Of a DNA stretch of 64,000 nucleotides, positions 22,640-34,783 are shown piece after piece. The notes beneath the pieces are model-generated. The model was not told the origin of the DNA. It made no database searches and was given only the letters and a program-made list of their open reading frames with translations. Position 1 is the first letter of the stretch, and the number at the start of each line of letters is the position of its first letter. A program made the position numbers and the translations under genes. The stretch comes from Anodontia alba (Eukaryota > Mollusca > Bivalvia > Lucinida > Lucinidae), in contig OZ024833.1 of NCBI GenBank assembly GCA_964016985.1, positions 58,293,463-58,357,462 on the forward strand, in the 5' to 3' direction.

Positions 22640-23058
22640 ATACACTAATCTGTTTTGGTGATTGTTTCAATGACTTCTATTTACTACATGCTAGCTTCTT
22701 ACAGAAGGGTTCAGTGATGTCATCATTTTCTCAAGTGTAAACAAAGTTCTGTCACTTAGGTCATGAATATTGAAAATTTTACTTCAAAGAACTTCATACA
22801 TGTAGTTGTTATTTTTTCATGTTCTATGAGGTTTTAGCTGATTTTCTTAATGCATGTTTCTGCTCACCTCTAGTGTGCGACAAAAAGCCATATTATTTGA
22901 AATATTTTGTCTGTGACTGCATTTTTTTATCTTATGCTACACAATGTCACATGGTCAATATGGCTTCGATTTGATTTGATTTATTTTCTACAGAATGTGC
23001 ATTAAAGTTGGCACCTATCTTAGCTTTTGACACTGTATTTTTATGCTTTGAAAAATAT
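22640..23058. other. No gene seen
   Basis: Unique-looking A+T-rich sequence with no recognisable repeat or conserved ORF. Confidence 0.5.
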
Positions 23059-23386
23059 GAAAATATGAATTTATTTGCTTTCTTATTACTATATTTAACC
23101 CTTGTCATGCTGAATAAATTAAGATGAAAATATGAATTTATTTGCTTTCTTATTACTATATTTAACCCTTGTCATGCTGAATAAATTAAGATGCCACGCC
23201 CACTTTTAATTTCCAAATTCCAGCCAATCAGATTACATGTACTTGGTCTGGGTTTCTGATAGAAATTCACGTATTTACTGACAAACAGTGCAGATCCAGA
23301 TCAGTTGGCTTCCTCAGACGCCAACTGATCTGGATCTACACTGTTTGTTAAGACAGGGCATGATGTGTTCAGCAAGAGAAGGGTTA
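23059..23386 (-). mobile_element. TTAA MITE copy with a 67-bp tandem duplication at its edge
   Basis: A complete CCCTTGTC-family MITE occupies 23162-23386. The 67 bases 23059-23125, which include flank plus the MITE's first ~30 bases, are repeated exactly at 23126-23192. The duplication therefore happened after insertion. Confidence 0.75.
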
Positions 23387-23919
23387 AGATTTAACATCTG
23401 AAATTAATACCTTCCTGCAGCGATTTATTTACAGTTTGGTTCTATTGAATCCCAAGGACTCACATAACTGAAATTTGTTGAGTCTTAATAAAATCGTGAG
23501 TCTGTAATGTATTTTAGAGCAGATTTCTACTGTTGTTTTTTTTTTTTTGTGAGTTCAGGGACTCACTTACATAAAATTTGGAAGTCCAAGAGAAAAATTA
23601 TGAGTACATAAAGCAGGACTCACAGGTAAAAAAAATCATTGCTTTCTGGTTTGTTTTATGTTAATTTAGTTTATTAAGTCATAATTCTTTGAATTATTTA
23701 AGGCTGTTTTGTAAACCACTTGTGTCATCAAAGTTGCTCACCCTTTTAGTTTCATTGATATACTGTGGAGTCATTTATTACTTGGATATGCTTTTTGTTA
23801 CTAACTTCTGCATAAAGACTAACAATCATCAAAAATGGAAATTAGGATCAGAATTTTTACTGGTGACACACCTAATGACATTCATTCACCAGGAAATGTG
23901 GGTATTGTCTATCAGGTTT

Positions 23920-25140
23920 AGAATGATCACACGACTTACCAAAATATGGGAATACTACCGAAATACCAGAGTACCTGTGAAAAATACAGGAATACTTGTG
24001 AAAGACTTACTGTTCAATAGACACCAATACTAGCTTCAATTATTATGATATATTATGTCGACAACATATGAAAAAAGGGAAAGTATTGTAACTGCAAATA
24101 ATTTGCGAAGTGTCTTTGAAGTGTTTTTTTTTTAAAACAATTGTCTACACGGTTTGCTCAGGCCTGTCTGTCCCAATACTTACATTTACTCAGAGGACAA
24201 TCTTGAAAAGCCAAGCGCCATTGAAGCTCATGGGAACAACCAGGACTGATCAGACTGCGTGGATGCACAGGCTGATCTGAGTCTTCACTGGTTGCACAGG
24301 TCTTCTTGTCCTAAAAGTGTTTTCCAAACTTCCCTGTTCCCTCAAACTAGTTTCATTCCCTTTTTCTCTGCAGTGTCTGATCTTGGTCTACCACGGTTTG
24401 CTTAGGCAGGGCTGTGGAAATGCCATGCCAGACTTGTCCAACTTTTCCCATTTCCCCAGGGTTTCCGTTAACTTCCAGACTCAGGAAGTCCCAGACTTCC
24501 TACCCCTCAAATCTGGAAGTCCCACAGCAAAATCTAGGAAGTCCCACGTGCTACAGCGGTATGCCCTTTCTTTAGTAGAACATAGGTTCTTATTTCAGTG
24601 TCACACAGAATCATCATGATATAAACTTCCCTTAGTTGTGTTTTAAAAATGTCCTTATCGCTTAAAAATGTCCTTATCCTTCCAGTTTTTTTTTTGTTTT
24701 TTTTTTTTTTCTTATCGCTTATTAAAATTTGATCGCATCTTTTTGGAAAACCTGTACTTGTATGTCGGACCTTAGAGAAAGCATCAACATTGGTGCAGCT
24801 TTGCATTCGTTTCAAAGCCCAGATAAAGAAAAAAGAAAATAAAATACATGAGAGAAAAGACCCAATACATGTTTTCGGGTCACGTGAATCACCAAAATAC
24901 CGGAATACTACCGAAATACCGGAATACCCGTGAAAAATATAGGTATACCTGTGAAAAATACCTATTAAAGACACCAATATTGGCTTTAATTAATTAATTA
25001 AGTAATATTATGTCAACCTAAAGGAAAAGGGATAATACTTTTTAACCACAAATAATTTGCACATTGTTGTTGTTTTTTTTATTTGAAAACATTGATAGTC
25101 CGCTAAATCAGAGCCGGAATACCCGTGAAAAACATGAATT
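23920..25140. repeat. Interspersed repeat with ATACCGGAATAC words, two copies
   Basis: ACCAAAATA-GGGAATACTACCGAAATACC (23940) recurs at 24893, followed in both by GTGAAAAATA, ACACCAATA and AAATAATTTGC. Inverted fragments occur at 28690-28780 and 34320-34440. No protein is encoded. Confidence 0.6.
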
Positions 25141-25199
25141 ACCTACACTTCAAACGAAAAGTACATACAGTACAGCACAGGTAAAATAACCCCACCCAC

Positions 25200-26250
25200 C
25201 CCTCCCCCCCCCCCCCCCAACCACCAAAAAAAACCAAAAAAAACTCTATACCCCGAATATCGGGTTTTGCGGACTTCCCAAAAACACTGGGAATCAAACC
25301 AAGTAAATGTAATATTCAGTGGACAACACTCGCAAGTCCGCGCAAAGTATGCATTATGCAAAGTTGTGCGAAGTTACTCGAAATCGTAATATTGTACTCG
25401 GGGACAATATTTCTGCGAAGTTATGCAAAATTCCTCGGCGTAATTTGACTAAATACCTGTCCTTTTTTTATTTATTTAATAAATAAATTTATTTAGATAT
25501 ATCTTTAATAATTATATTCATTTATTTAAATATTTATTTTTCTACCATATAGTACAGTCTGTGCGAAGGTTACAAATGTATATCGTCCACGCTCATGCGG
25601 ATGCGCAGGTTGATCTGAGTCGCTGGTAGCAAAGGTCTTATTATCCGAAAAGTGTTTTCCAAATTTCCGCATTCCGATCCATCTAAATTAGATTCCCTTG
25701 TTGTCTTAAAATATTAACCAATGCTGCCTTGTTCCCTGAATATATTTGGGTACTCCCTAGGTCCAAAGAAAACCCAGGTAGCCCCATTCACTGTTCGAGC
25801 ATGTAACATGGGCCTCAACAAAGCTCCATATGAAAAAGTACCGGATTCTTTGGCTTAGTCTACTCCGGCCACATAAGTGGGTCCGGCATGGTCATCTTTA
25901 CTTAATATGCCGTAGAAAACAAAACAAACACATGAAAATCACAAAAACCACAAAGAGAATCAAACATCTGACCCCAATCGACGAAATACATATTTATAGT
26001 TGGTATTCCTGTAACTGCCTTTTCTCATGCAACAAGCGCACGCGCTCAGTATAAATGACCTACTATGGTAAAAGACCGGGGAAAGTCTCACTCGCGTGCA
26101 GCAACCGCACGTGTCAATATAAATTTACATAAAGGGGCGCTTCTGCTATTAAAGAGGCATTGAATCAATAAGACAGCCCATGTGAAAAGGGTGTCTGTCA
26201 CACAAAAACATACTTTACGCACACAAGGGCAATAGAGGCTAATAACAATT
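25200..26250. other. No gene seen; C-run and A+T-rich spacer
   Basis: A C-run lies at 25203-25218 and ATTTATTT-rich sequence at 25460-25540. Sequence near 25590-25640 resembles the degenerate GATCTGAGTC...GGTCTTATT repeat also seen at 24240-24305. No conserved ORF. Confidence 0.5.
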
Positions 26251-26329
26251 CAAATGAGTGAGTGAGTTTTTACATCCCAGTAACAGCTAGGTCATAGAGA
26301 AATGCCTTGTTTAAAGTCCCATATGAAAG

Positions 26330-26720
26330 GCTTGATGAACCGGACGACAAAACGTACTATAGTACAATGTACGTGCGACCAGCAAAGACTCAGGTTAGTC
26401 TATGTATCGGCCCACTATATAAAGCAAGCTTCTTGGATAGCCCGGAGTCCGAAGAAGGTGCATACTGTACGATCAGCGAAGGGTCTGATCAGAATGTCAC
26501 ACTGGTTATCCCGGACGATCAGCGAATGCTCTGATCAGAATATGCAGTTGCACAGATTGACCCGAATCTTCGCTCGTCACACAAGACATTTTGTTAAACC
26601 CATAGATTGTAGGAGGTACATTGTACATACGATTAGCGAAGGCTCTGATCAGACTACTGATGTGCAGGCTCAGAGTGTGCAGGCTGATTTGTCTCTTTGT
26701 ACAAATTTTATTGTCGGTTT
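26330..26720. repeat. Degenerate GATCAG-rich repeats
   Basis: CAGCGAAGGCTCTGATCAGA and close variants recur at about 26475, 26521 and 26635, with TCGTCACACAAG linkers. Overlapping ORFs on both strands (up to 198 codons) come from this repeat and share no similarity with a known family. Confidence 0.5.
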
Positions 26721-26957
26721 TGCCATGCACAGACCCATGCGCTATTTGATTGTGCAGACCATAACGCTTAACATTCTGGGTAAAGTTTTCAACAGACGAC
26801 ATTTTGAAATATTTTTCCATTCTTCCAAGAAAACAGGATTTGCATTTCATGCAAATTGTCTCCATTGTATGAAATGTCAGATCCTGTGTTCTTGGTAATA
26901 AAACAAATAACGATTTTTTTTCTTCTTTTTTTGTCATCTGCTGAATTAGCCCTGATA

Positions 26958-27101
26958 GTGGTAATTCGATACTCGCGAGCATCAAGTGTTGTGTCTTTGA
27001 GCAAGACACTTTATCCCCGTATCTTAGTATTGGTTTCTACCCAGGAAGACACTGCCTAGAATGTCTGCGAGGGCATATGACAGTATGGCGAAATCTCTTG
27101 T

Positions 27102-27139
<38 letters not shown>

Positions 27140-27440
27140 AGGGCCAAATAGCATTTTGAAGATGCTTTCCCGCCGATGCTAGTTTTATACATGCGTCTAT
27201 TTTACCCATTAAATAAATTACGGTCTTGGTTTTGCACATCGAATGTTGAAGACACAAAAACAGAACACTTTACATGGAAACGAGAGTTTTGAAGATTGCT
27301 CTATAAGCCAATAAAGATAATGTTATTAGTGTATATACTGTAAGAGAATAACATAACAATATTCATTTGTACCCTGGTAAATGCGGGGTAACGTCCTCAC
27401 ACTGCAGGGTTTTTACTCTTTTAAGGGAGGTAACTCCAGA
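26958..27440 (+). mobile_element. Interspersed repeat family C with tRNA-like head
   Basis: ATTCGATACTCGCGAGCATC followed by GTGTTGTGTCTTTGAGCAAG and ACACTTTATCC is the promoter-proximal part of a tRNA-derived SINE. It aligns along its length with 33190-33600, including GACACAAAAACAGAACAC and AAGCCAATAAA. A 33-base poly-G run at 27102-27134 interrupts it. Confidence 0.6.
27102..27134. repeat. Poly-G tract of 33 bases
   Basis: An uninterrupted G run inside repeat family C. The length is likely to vary and may be uncertain in the assembly. Confidence 0.95.
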
Positions 27441-27444
27441 AACT

Positions 27445-27545
27445 TGTAACTGCCAATCTTGAAGCAGTGGAAGAAGCGAATGACCGAAGCAAATATGTTT
27501 CATGATAAGTGGGGATCGAATCGCGTTCGATTCCCGCCGATGCGA
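27445..27545 (-). mobile_element. Decayed SINE family A fragment
   Basis: ATCTTGAAGCAGTGGAAGAA, ATGTTTCATGATAAGTGG and GGATCGAATCGCG correspond to the body and B-box side of the family A SINE. The two ends are not recognisable. Confidence 0.45.
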
Positions 27546-27621
27546 TATCATTTTTCCGATAAAGTCAGTGCAAACAACTTATAGCTCGAAAGGAGACGTG
27601 CCATATTTATATGAGGGTAAA

Positions 27622-27658
<37 letters not shown>

Positions 27659-27969
27659 AAAACTTGTCAGATTCTGGCTGGTCTATTTTAGGTACATCCA
27701 GCTATGAGATTTGGTTATTCCTAGAAAAATGGCTAAACTGTTTTTGCAAACAGTGAATACCTGACCAGACGCTGCATTCTATTATCTCAAAATGACTTTT
27801 TTTTTTTTGTCGTTTTTGTTGAAAGAGACATAAGACACCGTCACTGTGATTTAAATGGACAGTCGCATCCCTGGTCCAATCATCAACCATCCAGGCCTCG
27901 ATTCGAGTAGTGTAGATACATTCCAGCGTGTCCGTTTGTCTCCCTTGTCAAATGAAATGTATCCATACT

Positions 27970-28130
27970 TTAACCCTTAAAGCGCTTAGCATATTCAGCA
28001 GACGGCATTTACATTTTTTTCTTATTTTCCTGTGTAAATTAAGCGTGACATTACATGTGAATCGTCTGCTGGGGCAGACGATTCAGAAGAAATGTATATC
28101 CTAATTTTCACCGTAAAATACTAAAACAGT
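27970..28130. mobile_element. Truncated CCCTTAAAG-family MITE
   Basis: It begins TTAACCCTTAAAGCGCTTAG. The arms GTGAATCGTCTGC / GCAGACGATTCA are present but the right terminus is missing. Confidence 0.6.
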
Positions 28131-28796
28131 TAGATCGGCATCTCCTCTAGAATTTTTAACAGTGCTTCGGGTGTTCAAACTATTTTCTTGGCAGCAGCAG
28201 CATGTGTAAAGTGAATATAGGAAGACTCAGGCAAGCACACCCTTAATCCAAAACTAAAACTGGGTGCTTAAGGTAAGACGTGTTTTTTTGGGGTTTTTTT
28301 GTATTTTTTTTTTTTTTTTGCGGGGAGAGCGCTATATATAAAATTTCGCGATGTATTCGAGGTAATATTTATACAGACTGATGCAATCATTCTCATATTT
28401 ATAAAGGCATGCTGCTGGAACACCTTATTTATATTAATATGTTTATATTATATTTAAAATAATATTCATACAAGCTCCATGGATGTAAGGATGACGTAAC
28501 TCATCATGACTGCATTGGTTGTTTAATCTGGGTAAGTTTCAAACAAGCGTAAATGATAAACTTTCGATGTGTCGTGTTTGAGACTTACTACTGGCCATAT
28601 ATTTTTTTTATACACATCATACATAACTAAATCAATCGGATTAAATTATTCACTGAATTGATAAATGTTTTATACAAAAAGTCGTAGGTACTTTTCGTTT
28701 GATGTGTAGGAAATTCACGTTTTTCATGGGTATTCCGGTCGTATTCCATCTTGATTTAGTGGACTATCAAAAATGTTTTCAAATAATAATAATAAA
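28131..28796. other. No gene seen
   Basis: T-run at 28305-28319 and A+T-rich sequence. The inverted ATACCGGAATAC-family fragment lies at 28690-28780. Confidence 0.5.
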
Positions 28797-29040
28797 ACAA
28801 GAATTCCGCGGAAGGCGTCATCGCACCTGCTGGCGCAAAAGTCACAGGAGCCTCAATCAGAATGTGGTTATTAAATAAGTTTATTTCATTCTTAGCAGTA
28901 CTTACTTGGAAAACTGGGTTGAAAAAAATGTAGACAAAGTGCCTAGTGGGGCACATATATTCCAGGCCAGTCCCATTCCCTCTAATGGCTATATCTTCAG
29001 CACTGACTTTTCGTATCATACAGCCCAATGATAATGGAAC

Positions 29041-30117
29041 GTTGACGTAAAATGTGTAAAAGTCACTGGAGCATGAAATATAGGTCAAGGTCACGGGTCA
29101 AGGTACCTGCTAATTCAGTACATCAAGGAGAAGCACAATGCAAGGTATGGTGGTTGTAGGCCTTATAGTTGAGGAGTTATCAAACATCAACGTAAAATGT
29201 GTCAAATATAGGTCAAGGTCACTGGGTTAAGGTACCTGCCAAGCCAGGGCAATGAGGTGAAGCACTATGCAAGGTTTAGTGGTTGTAGGTCTTATATTTG
29301 AGGAGATACCGAACATCAATATAAAATGTGTCAAAGTCATTGGAGTGCACAATATAGGTCAAGGCCACCAGGTCAAGGTACCTGTCGAGTCAGTACATCG
29401 AGAAGAAGTGCTATATACGGTTTGGTGGTTGAGGGCCTTACAGTTGAGGACATATGGAAGGGTGACCTAAAAGGTGTAAAAGTCAATGGAGCGCGAAATA
29501 TAGGTCAAGGTCACCCAGTCAAGGTACCTGCAGAGTCCGTACATTGAGGAGAAGCACTATGCAAGGTTTGATGCTTGTAGGCCTTATAGTTGAGGAGATA
29601 TTGAACGTTGACGTAAAATGTGTAAAAGGCACTGGAGCTCAAAATATAGGTCAAGGTCACCGGGTCAAGATACCTGCCAAGTCAGTACATATAGGAGAAG
29701 CACTATGCAAGGTTTGGTGGCTAGAGGTCTTACACTTGAGTAGATCTGGAACATTGACGTAAATTATGTCAAAGTCACTGCAGCCAAAATATAGGTCAAG
29801 GTCACCAGGTCAAGGTATCTGCTAAGTCAGTACATTGAGGAGAAGCACTATGCAAGGTTTGATGGTTGTAGGCCTTATAGTTGAGGAGATATCAAACGTC
29901 GACGCAAAATATGTCAAAGTCACTGGAGCGCAAAATATAGGTCGAGGTCACCGGGTCATGGTACCTGCCAAGTCTGTACATCTAGGAGAAGCACTATGCA
30001 AGGTTTGGTAGTTGTACGCCTTATAGTTGAGAAGATCTGGAACGTCAACGTAAATTGTGTCACAGTCAATGGAGCGCAAAATATAGGTCAAGGTCACTGG
30101 GTCAACATATCTGCCAA
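29041..30117 (+). repeat. Tandem satellite, ~145-bp unit
   Basis: ATATAGGTCAAGGTCAC recurs near 29081, 29207, 29352, 29497, 29646, 29791, 29936 and 30081. Each unit also has AGAAGCACTATGCAAGGTTT. Confidence 0.9.
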
Positions 30118-30770
30118 GTCAGGAGGTCAGGGAGATGTGTCATGCAAGGTATGATGGTTGTTGTAGAATTGTAGTTGATTAGAATACTAACTTTTACGTA
30201 AATGTCGAACTTGGACATAACAGAACTGTTAACAGACAGACGGACGGACAAACGGACAGACGAATGGAAAAGCGGGCACCTATGTTGCAAAGTCAGGAGG
30301 TCAGGGAGATATTTCATACAAGGTTTGATGGTTGTTTAGTCTTGTAGTTAATTAGAATACTAACTTTGACATAAATGTCGACATAACAGAACTGTTAAGA
30401 GACGGACAGACGAACAGACAGACGAATGGAAAAGTGGGCACCTATGTCGCAAAGTCGGTAGGTCAGGGAGATGTTTCATGCATGGTTTGATGGTTGTTTA
30501 GTCTTGTAGTTGATTAAAATACTAACTTTGACATAAATGTCGAACGTCGACATAAATGTTGACAGACGGACGGACGAATGGACAGACATACGCAAAAGCA
30601 GACGCCTATGTTGCAAAGTCAGGAGGTCAGGGAGATGTTTCATGCAAGGTTTGATGGTTGTTTAGTCTTGTAGTTGATTAGAATACTTACTTTGACATAA
30701 ATGTCGAACATCGACATAAATGTTGACAGACGGACAGACGGACGGACAGAAAATCGGACGCCTATATCGC
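30117..30770 (+). repeat. Second tandem array of element 4, ~165-bp unit, four copies
   Basis: AGTCAGGAGGTCAGGGAGAT recurs near 30117, 30290, 30455 and 30617, with TTGTAGTTGATTAGAATACT and GACAGACGGACG. Confidence 0.85.
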
Positions 30771-30794
30771 ACCCTGCTACAAGCAGGTGCGATA

Positions 30795-31320
30795 AAAATA
30801 ATAATGACTTCATATAATTTCACCGAATATTTTAGGGTGTCGGAGAAGAAAGTTTAACTATACAAACATCAATTAATCAACTCAGCACGCTTGATAAATA
30901 CACGCAGTGATCACACAGCCATCAAAAGGGTGCTGCGACACTTGACACGGCTGTCAATAAAACTCCCACAAGCCGAAAGTGGGACGTCCTTAAAGCTCAG
31001 TCAACACAGGTAGCGAATTCCCGATAAGTAGGCGGGGCAAACAGCATACAACTTGTTAAAAGTGGGCGGGCTTTTTGACAATTTTTGGATGTCTCGGGTA
31101 TCGATTTCGGACGGACAAAAGAAATTTCGGAAGTCCACGGTACATCTTTGAAGTTCAATCTGGACGTCGGGTGGCAATCTCAGGGCGTAATATACGCCGT
31201 ACGTCTGCTTAACGGAAGCCCTGATTTCCCTCAGGACAAGTAAGAAATTTCAATTCACTTGTCCTGGGACAAGTAATTCATAGCTGTAGCTAAGAAGGGC
31301 ATCCAGAGTACAAGATATAT
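30795..31320. other. No repeat or gene recognised
   Basis: This is more G+C-rich than most of the window, with GGGCGGGGC-like and GGACGTC words near 31030-31170 that could be a promoter remnant. No ORF or splice-bounded exon was identified. Confidence 0.35.
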
Positions 31321-31324
31321 ATTT

Positions 31325-31433
31325 TTATTATTTCTCGAAGAAAACATATCTTGTTGGTACTCATTAGAAGCGCCTTGAAGTGGTGCTTCTAATGATACCC
31401 ACAGCATATGTTTTCTTTGAGAAATAAGAAAAT
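31325..31433. mobile_element. Foldback MITE copy
   Basis: TTATTTCTCGAAGAAAACAT, GGTACTCATTAGAAGCGCC and their complements around a TTGAAGTGG centre form a foldback of the 16691 family. Confidence 0.75.
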
Positions 31434-31786
31434 GTTCATTTTCAGGCAAGTAAATCTTAGTTGGACTAGTGGATTTTGACCATTTACTTGTCCATGGCCA
31501 AGTAATAAAATTTGATAATTAGCATAGGCCTCTCTGTCCCAATACTTAGGTTCTATTTGTAAAACATGCTAGTTTCAAATGCATTTCTGACAAGAAAATG
31601 CGCTATAATTTAAGTAACATAAGTTTGTTTTTCTCTCTAAGCTGTTGCCACAGTTTCATGTGATGTTACGATTACGAGCACACGGTTTCTTCATGCGGGG
31701 CAAGGGAATGTGACTTGCATTTTCTGGGTTTTTTCAAATATTTTTGTAATCTAGTATACTGGAAATGAGAATGATCCAGAATTGTG

Positions 31787-32098
31787 TTTGTTTGTGTTTA
31801 GGTTTCACGGCCCAGTCAACCCAACTGGGTCATGTCGAGCATGGCCAGTTTACCTAACCACACGTTTACTGGGCAGGCTTAGTCCTCTAAGCGGTTAACC
31901 AGTATTGTGCACATTCTTTCACCAGAAACTGACAACTGCCCTTGTTGAATCAGTGGAAGGGAGAGAATGACTGTAGAAAATATTTCATGAATGATGATTA
32001 ATCTCCATGAAAGAATGCTGCCAACCTTGGCGGGAATCGAAACCGTGACCTCCTGGTCTCCAGTCAGATGCGCATTGAACTGAGCCACCGAGGCCGGC
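31787..32098 (-). mobile_element. tRNA-derived SINE, family A, copy 3, with intact target duplication
   Basis: The minus-strand head is GCCGGCCTCGGTGGCTCAGT and B-box GGTTTCGATTCCCGC. The tail is GACTGGGCCGTGAAACCTAA plus ACACAAACAAA. A perfect 12-base duplication TCCAGAATTGTG flanks it (31775-31786 and 32099-32110). A 69-codon ORF inside it recurs in copy 4 only because the SINE does. Confidence 0.9.
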
Positions 32099-32796
32099 TC
32101 CAGAATTGTGTCATCGCCCAGTGGTGTATCTGAGCAGACCCATGAGAATTTACATAGGGATTTCTAGGTATGTTCTGTAGGACTTAGAAATATGAACAGC
32201 TGTTTTGATGTGCAGACTGCTATCTCACATATTAAGCACTAAGGTACTATTCTGCTTTCTGCTGCTTATCGCTTTTTAAAAGAAAACTGTAAACATTACC
32301 TGTCCTTATCTCTTCATGGAGCTTATATCCTCAACTTTGTATTATGTACCACAATATAACGGCGTGTCTGTGGTCTCATTGCAATGAATATAAATATATA
32401 TATATATATTTGTGTATATGGTTGAAATCTCCGGTCAGAATATTTTGTAATACAGTGTTAATATATTACCTTTTACGGCGCTAATTCATGTATTTTTTGG
32501 CTATTATATTTCAGAGAAAAGGTTTGGCATTTCAGACGATTCATATGAAATGTCAATCCTTTTATTTTTATTTATTTATTAATATGAATAGGGTAAGCAT
32601 ATAAATGATATATGCAGGGTTAGGCCCTCACGCTGGCTAATCTACCATGTGCCCCACTCTTTACTCAGAAAAATAATAATGAAGAAAAGTTTACTCACAG
32701 TCAGGTAAGCATTTTAAAAGATGTCATTGAATACTGAAGATTATTGCTCACATACGGTAGCATGTTGGTCTAGGTTTCCACTAATTGTAAATATTT

Positions 32797-33600
32797 GTGG
32801 AGCACTGTGGTGTAGTGGTAAAGTATCAATTTATTTGTTTAATTCAGGCTTTACATTGTTTTCAACAATCTTTCAGTCATATCGTGATGATGTCTGGATG
32901 CGGCAGGGAGCTCAATGCTCACTTTTAGAGTGCTGCCTCACTGAAATATCATGCCCCAGACACTTGACATGATATTCCACCTACATTATACTGACACTGA
33001 ACTAACCAGTTCAGATTCCTAGCTCTACTTTCTTAATGCTGACTGCCAAGCGAAAGAGCAGCTAGTATCATTTTTAAAGTCTTTTGGTATGACCCGGCCA
33101 GGGATTGAACCTGTAACCTCTCGGTTACAAAGAAGACACTCTACCAACTGAGCCACTGTGCTGATGGTAAAGCATCAGATTTGAATTCGAGAAGTAGTGG
33201 GTTCGATACCCACAGGCACAAAGTGTTGTGTCCTTGAGCAAGACACTTCATCCACATAACTTATCATTTGGCTCTACCCTAGGACAGACATATATCAGCC
33301 TGATGACGATCGCCTGACGCAATGCTAGGTTAATTTATTTGCATCTCTTCAACTCATAGAATAAATTATGGCTTTGATTTTGCATTTCGAATGCAGAAGA
33401 CACAAAAACAGAACACGTTACATGAAAAACAAATGTTCTGAAGATTGCTCCTTAAGCCAATAAAATATAATGTTCTAAATATATATCATGTAAAGACTAA
33501 CAGACTCAGTACTACATGTAATATTTATTTGTTCCCTGATAAATGCATAGTAAGGCCATCATGCTGTAGGTTTACTGTTTGAAGGGAGCTAACGGCACAT
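32797..33600 (+). mobile_element. Repeat family C copy 2, split by a SINE
   Basis: The head GGAGCACTGTGGTGTAGTGG (A-box side) is at 32799. It resumes at 33165 with TGGTAAAGCATCAG, then GTGGGTTCGATACCCACAGG (B-box) and GTGTTGTGTCCTTGAGCAAG. The remainder matches 26958-27440. Confidence 0.7.
32829..33164 (-). mobile_element. tRNA-derived SINE, family B, nested in family C
   Basis: On the minus strand it reads CAGTGGCTCAGTTGGTAGAG...AGGTTCAATCCCTGGCCGGG, clear A- and B-boxes. A body with TCAGTATAATGTAGGTGGAA and a tail CTGAAAGATTGTTGAAAAC follow. It is flanked by TGGTAAAG(T/C)ATCA at 32816-32828 and 33165-33177, a 13-base duplication with one mismatch. It is a SINE, not a tRNA gene. Confidence 0.85.
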
Positions 33601-34780
33601 ACCTTGATAATTCAATTTTGCGAGTTGGACCCATGGGAAATGGAATGGGGAACAGCATTCTTTTTTTTTACTAATCAGTGTGCGGATCCAGGATGATTTC
33701 TGAAGGGGTTCGATTTAATTAAATTTCCATAATTACTCTATGTATTCAGACAGATAGGCCTAAGCAAATAGTGTAGACCCAGATCAGAGGCTGCAGAATG
33801 CGACATCTGGTCAGGGTCTACACTTTCACTCACCCAACAATTTTACACAAATTTGCAGGTAGTAAAATGAACGGTAAAGAGAAGTATAATATAAAGAGTA
33901 AGGGGTGTGAATATCTATGGTCAACAGGGTATCCCAAACCTTATCAAATGTATCCAAAATTTTGGGTCAAAAGGGGGGTTCGACTAAACCCCCACCCCAT
34001 CCCAAAGCCCCAATGATTCCACCAATGTAAATCACACCAACAAAGAGGGTGACATTTTTGGGTATGTAATTATTTGACGTCAAAAACAAACAGCAAACCA
34101 ATTAATTTCTATACACCAGGTGAAAAGAAATCTGACAACAGCAAGACAAATAAAAGAATGACATGTGTATGAGTTACAAAGAAAAAAAAAAGAAGAAGGT
34201 ACATTCACAAGACATCTGACTGTCCTATACCCACCCTGACCTGAGCAAAAGGTGCAGACAAATTATTGTCAAAAACAACACTTCAAAGACAAGGCCCAAC
34301 TCATTTGCAGTTACAAGTAACAATACTTTCCCTTTTCATACATGTTGACATTACGGTATATATTTTAATCAATTAAAGCCAGTTTTGGCCAGTCTTTAGT
34401 AGGTGTCTTTCAAAGTTATTCCTGTATTTTTCACGGGTATTCCATTAAGTGACCTGGTTTAGAATGTTTGGATTCCCAAGACTTGGTAAGTCTGTAACTG
34501 CGGGGTTCTAGTTCAAGCAGACACTCCTGATTATCCTTAAGACCCCTCTAAGATACTCAGCTCTTCAAACACTATATTGCCAGACACTGTCCACTACTCG
34601 AATCGCCCGAGGGCAGTCAAGCAGCTGTCGAAATTAGGTGTCTGCCGACATTAAATTATTTGACGCAAGTAAGCTACTGTCACAAGAAAAAACACAGAAT
34701 TCTAAAGACTAAAAAATACCGTTTTCTTGGATCAAAAACGAAAGTTTAAACCTACTAAAATTTACAGAGGTTCCTTCAGT
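33601..34780. other. No gene seen
   Basis: A stand-alone GTGTAGACCCAGATCAG palindrome of the MITE-core family sits at about 33770-33825. An inverted ATACCGG-family fragment lies at 34320-34440. The remaining sequence is unassigned. Confidence 0.45.
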
Positions 34781-34783
34781 CAT

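Larger units (their letters stand above)
28797..30794 (+). mobile_element. Satellite-carrying element 4 with matched termini
   Basis: It begins ACAAGAATTCCGCGG. ATCGCACCTGCT (28820-28831) is the exact complement of AGCAGGTGCGAT (30782-30793), the right arm of the terminal hairpin TCGCACCCTGCTACAAGC.... The core holds about eight ~145-bp units (29041-30117; marker ATAGGTCAAGGTCAC). Four ~165-bp units (30117-30770) follow, each ending in a GACGGACGGACAGACG tract. Short ORFs across it are array artefacts. Confidence 0.65.

Noticed and set aside
26302..27009. ORFs of 198 and 167 codons on opposite strands
   Set aside because: They are composed of GATCAG-rich repeats and MITE arms, overlap each other fully, and match no family.
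32829..33164. tRNA gene matches (A- and B-box) at the SINE heads, also at 31787-32098 and 38874-39190
   Set aside because: The tRNA-like parts lack intact acceptor and anticodon stems and are joined to SINE bodies and tails.
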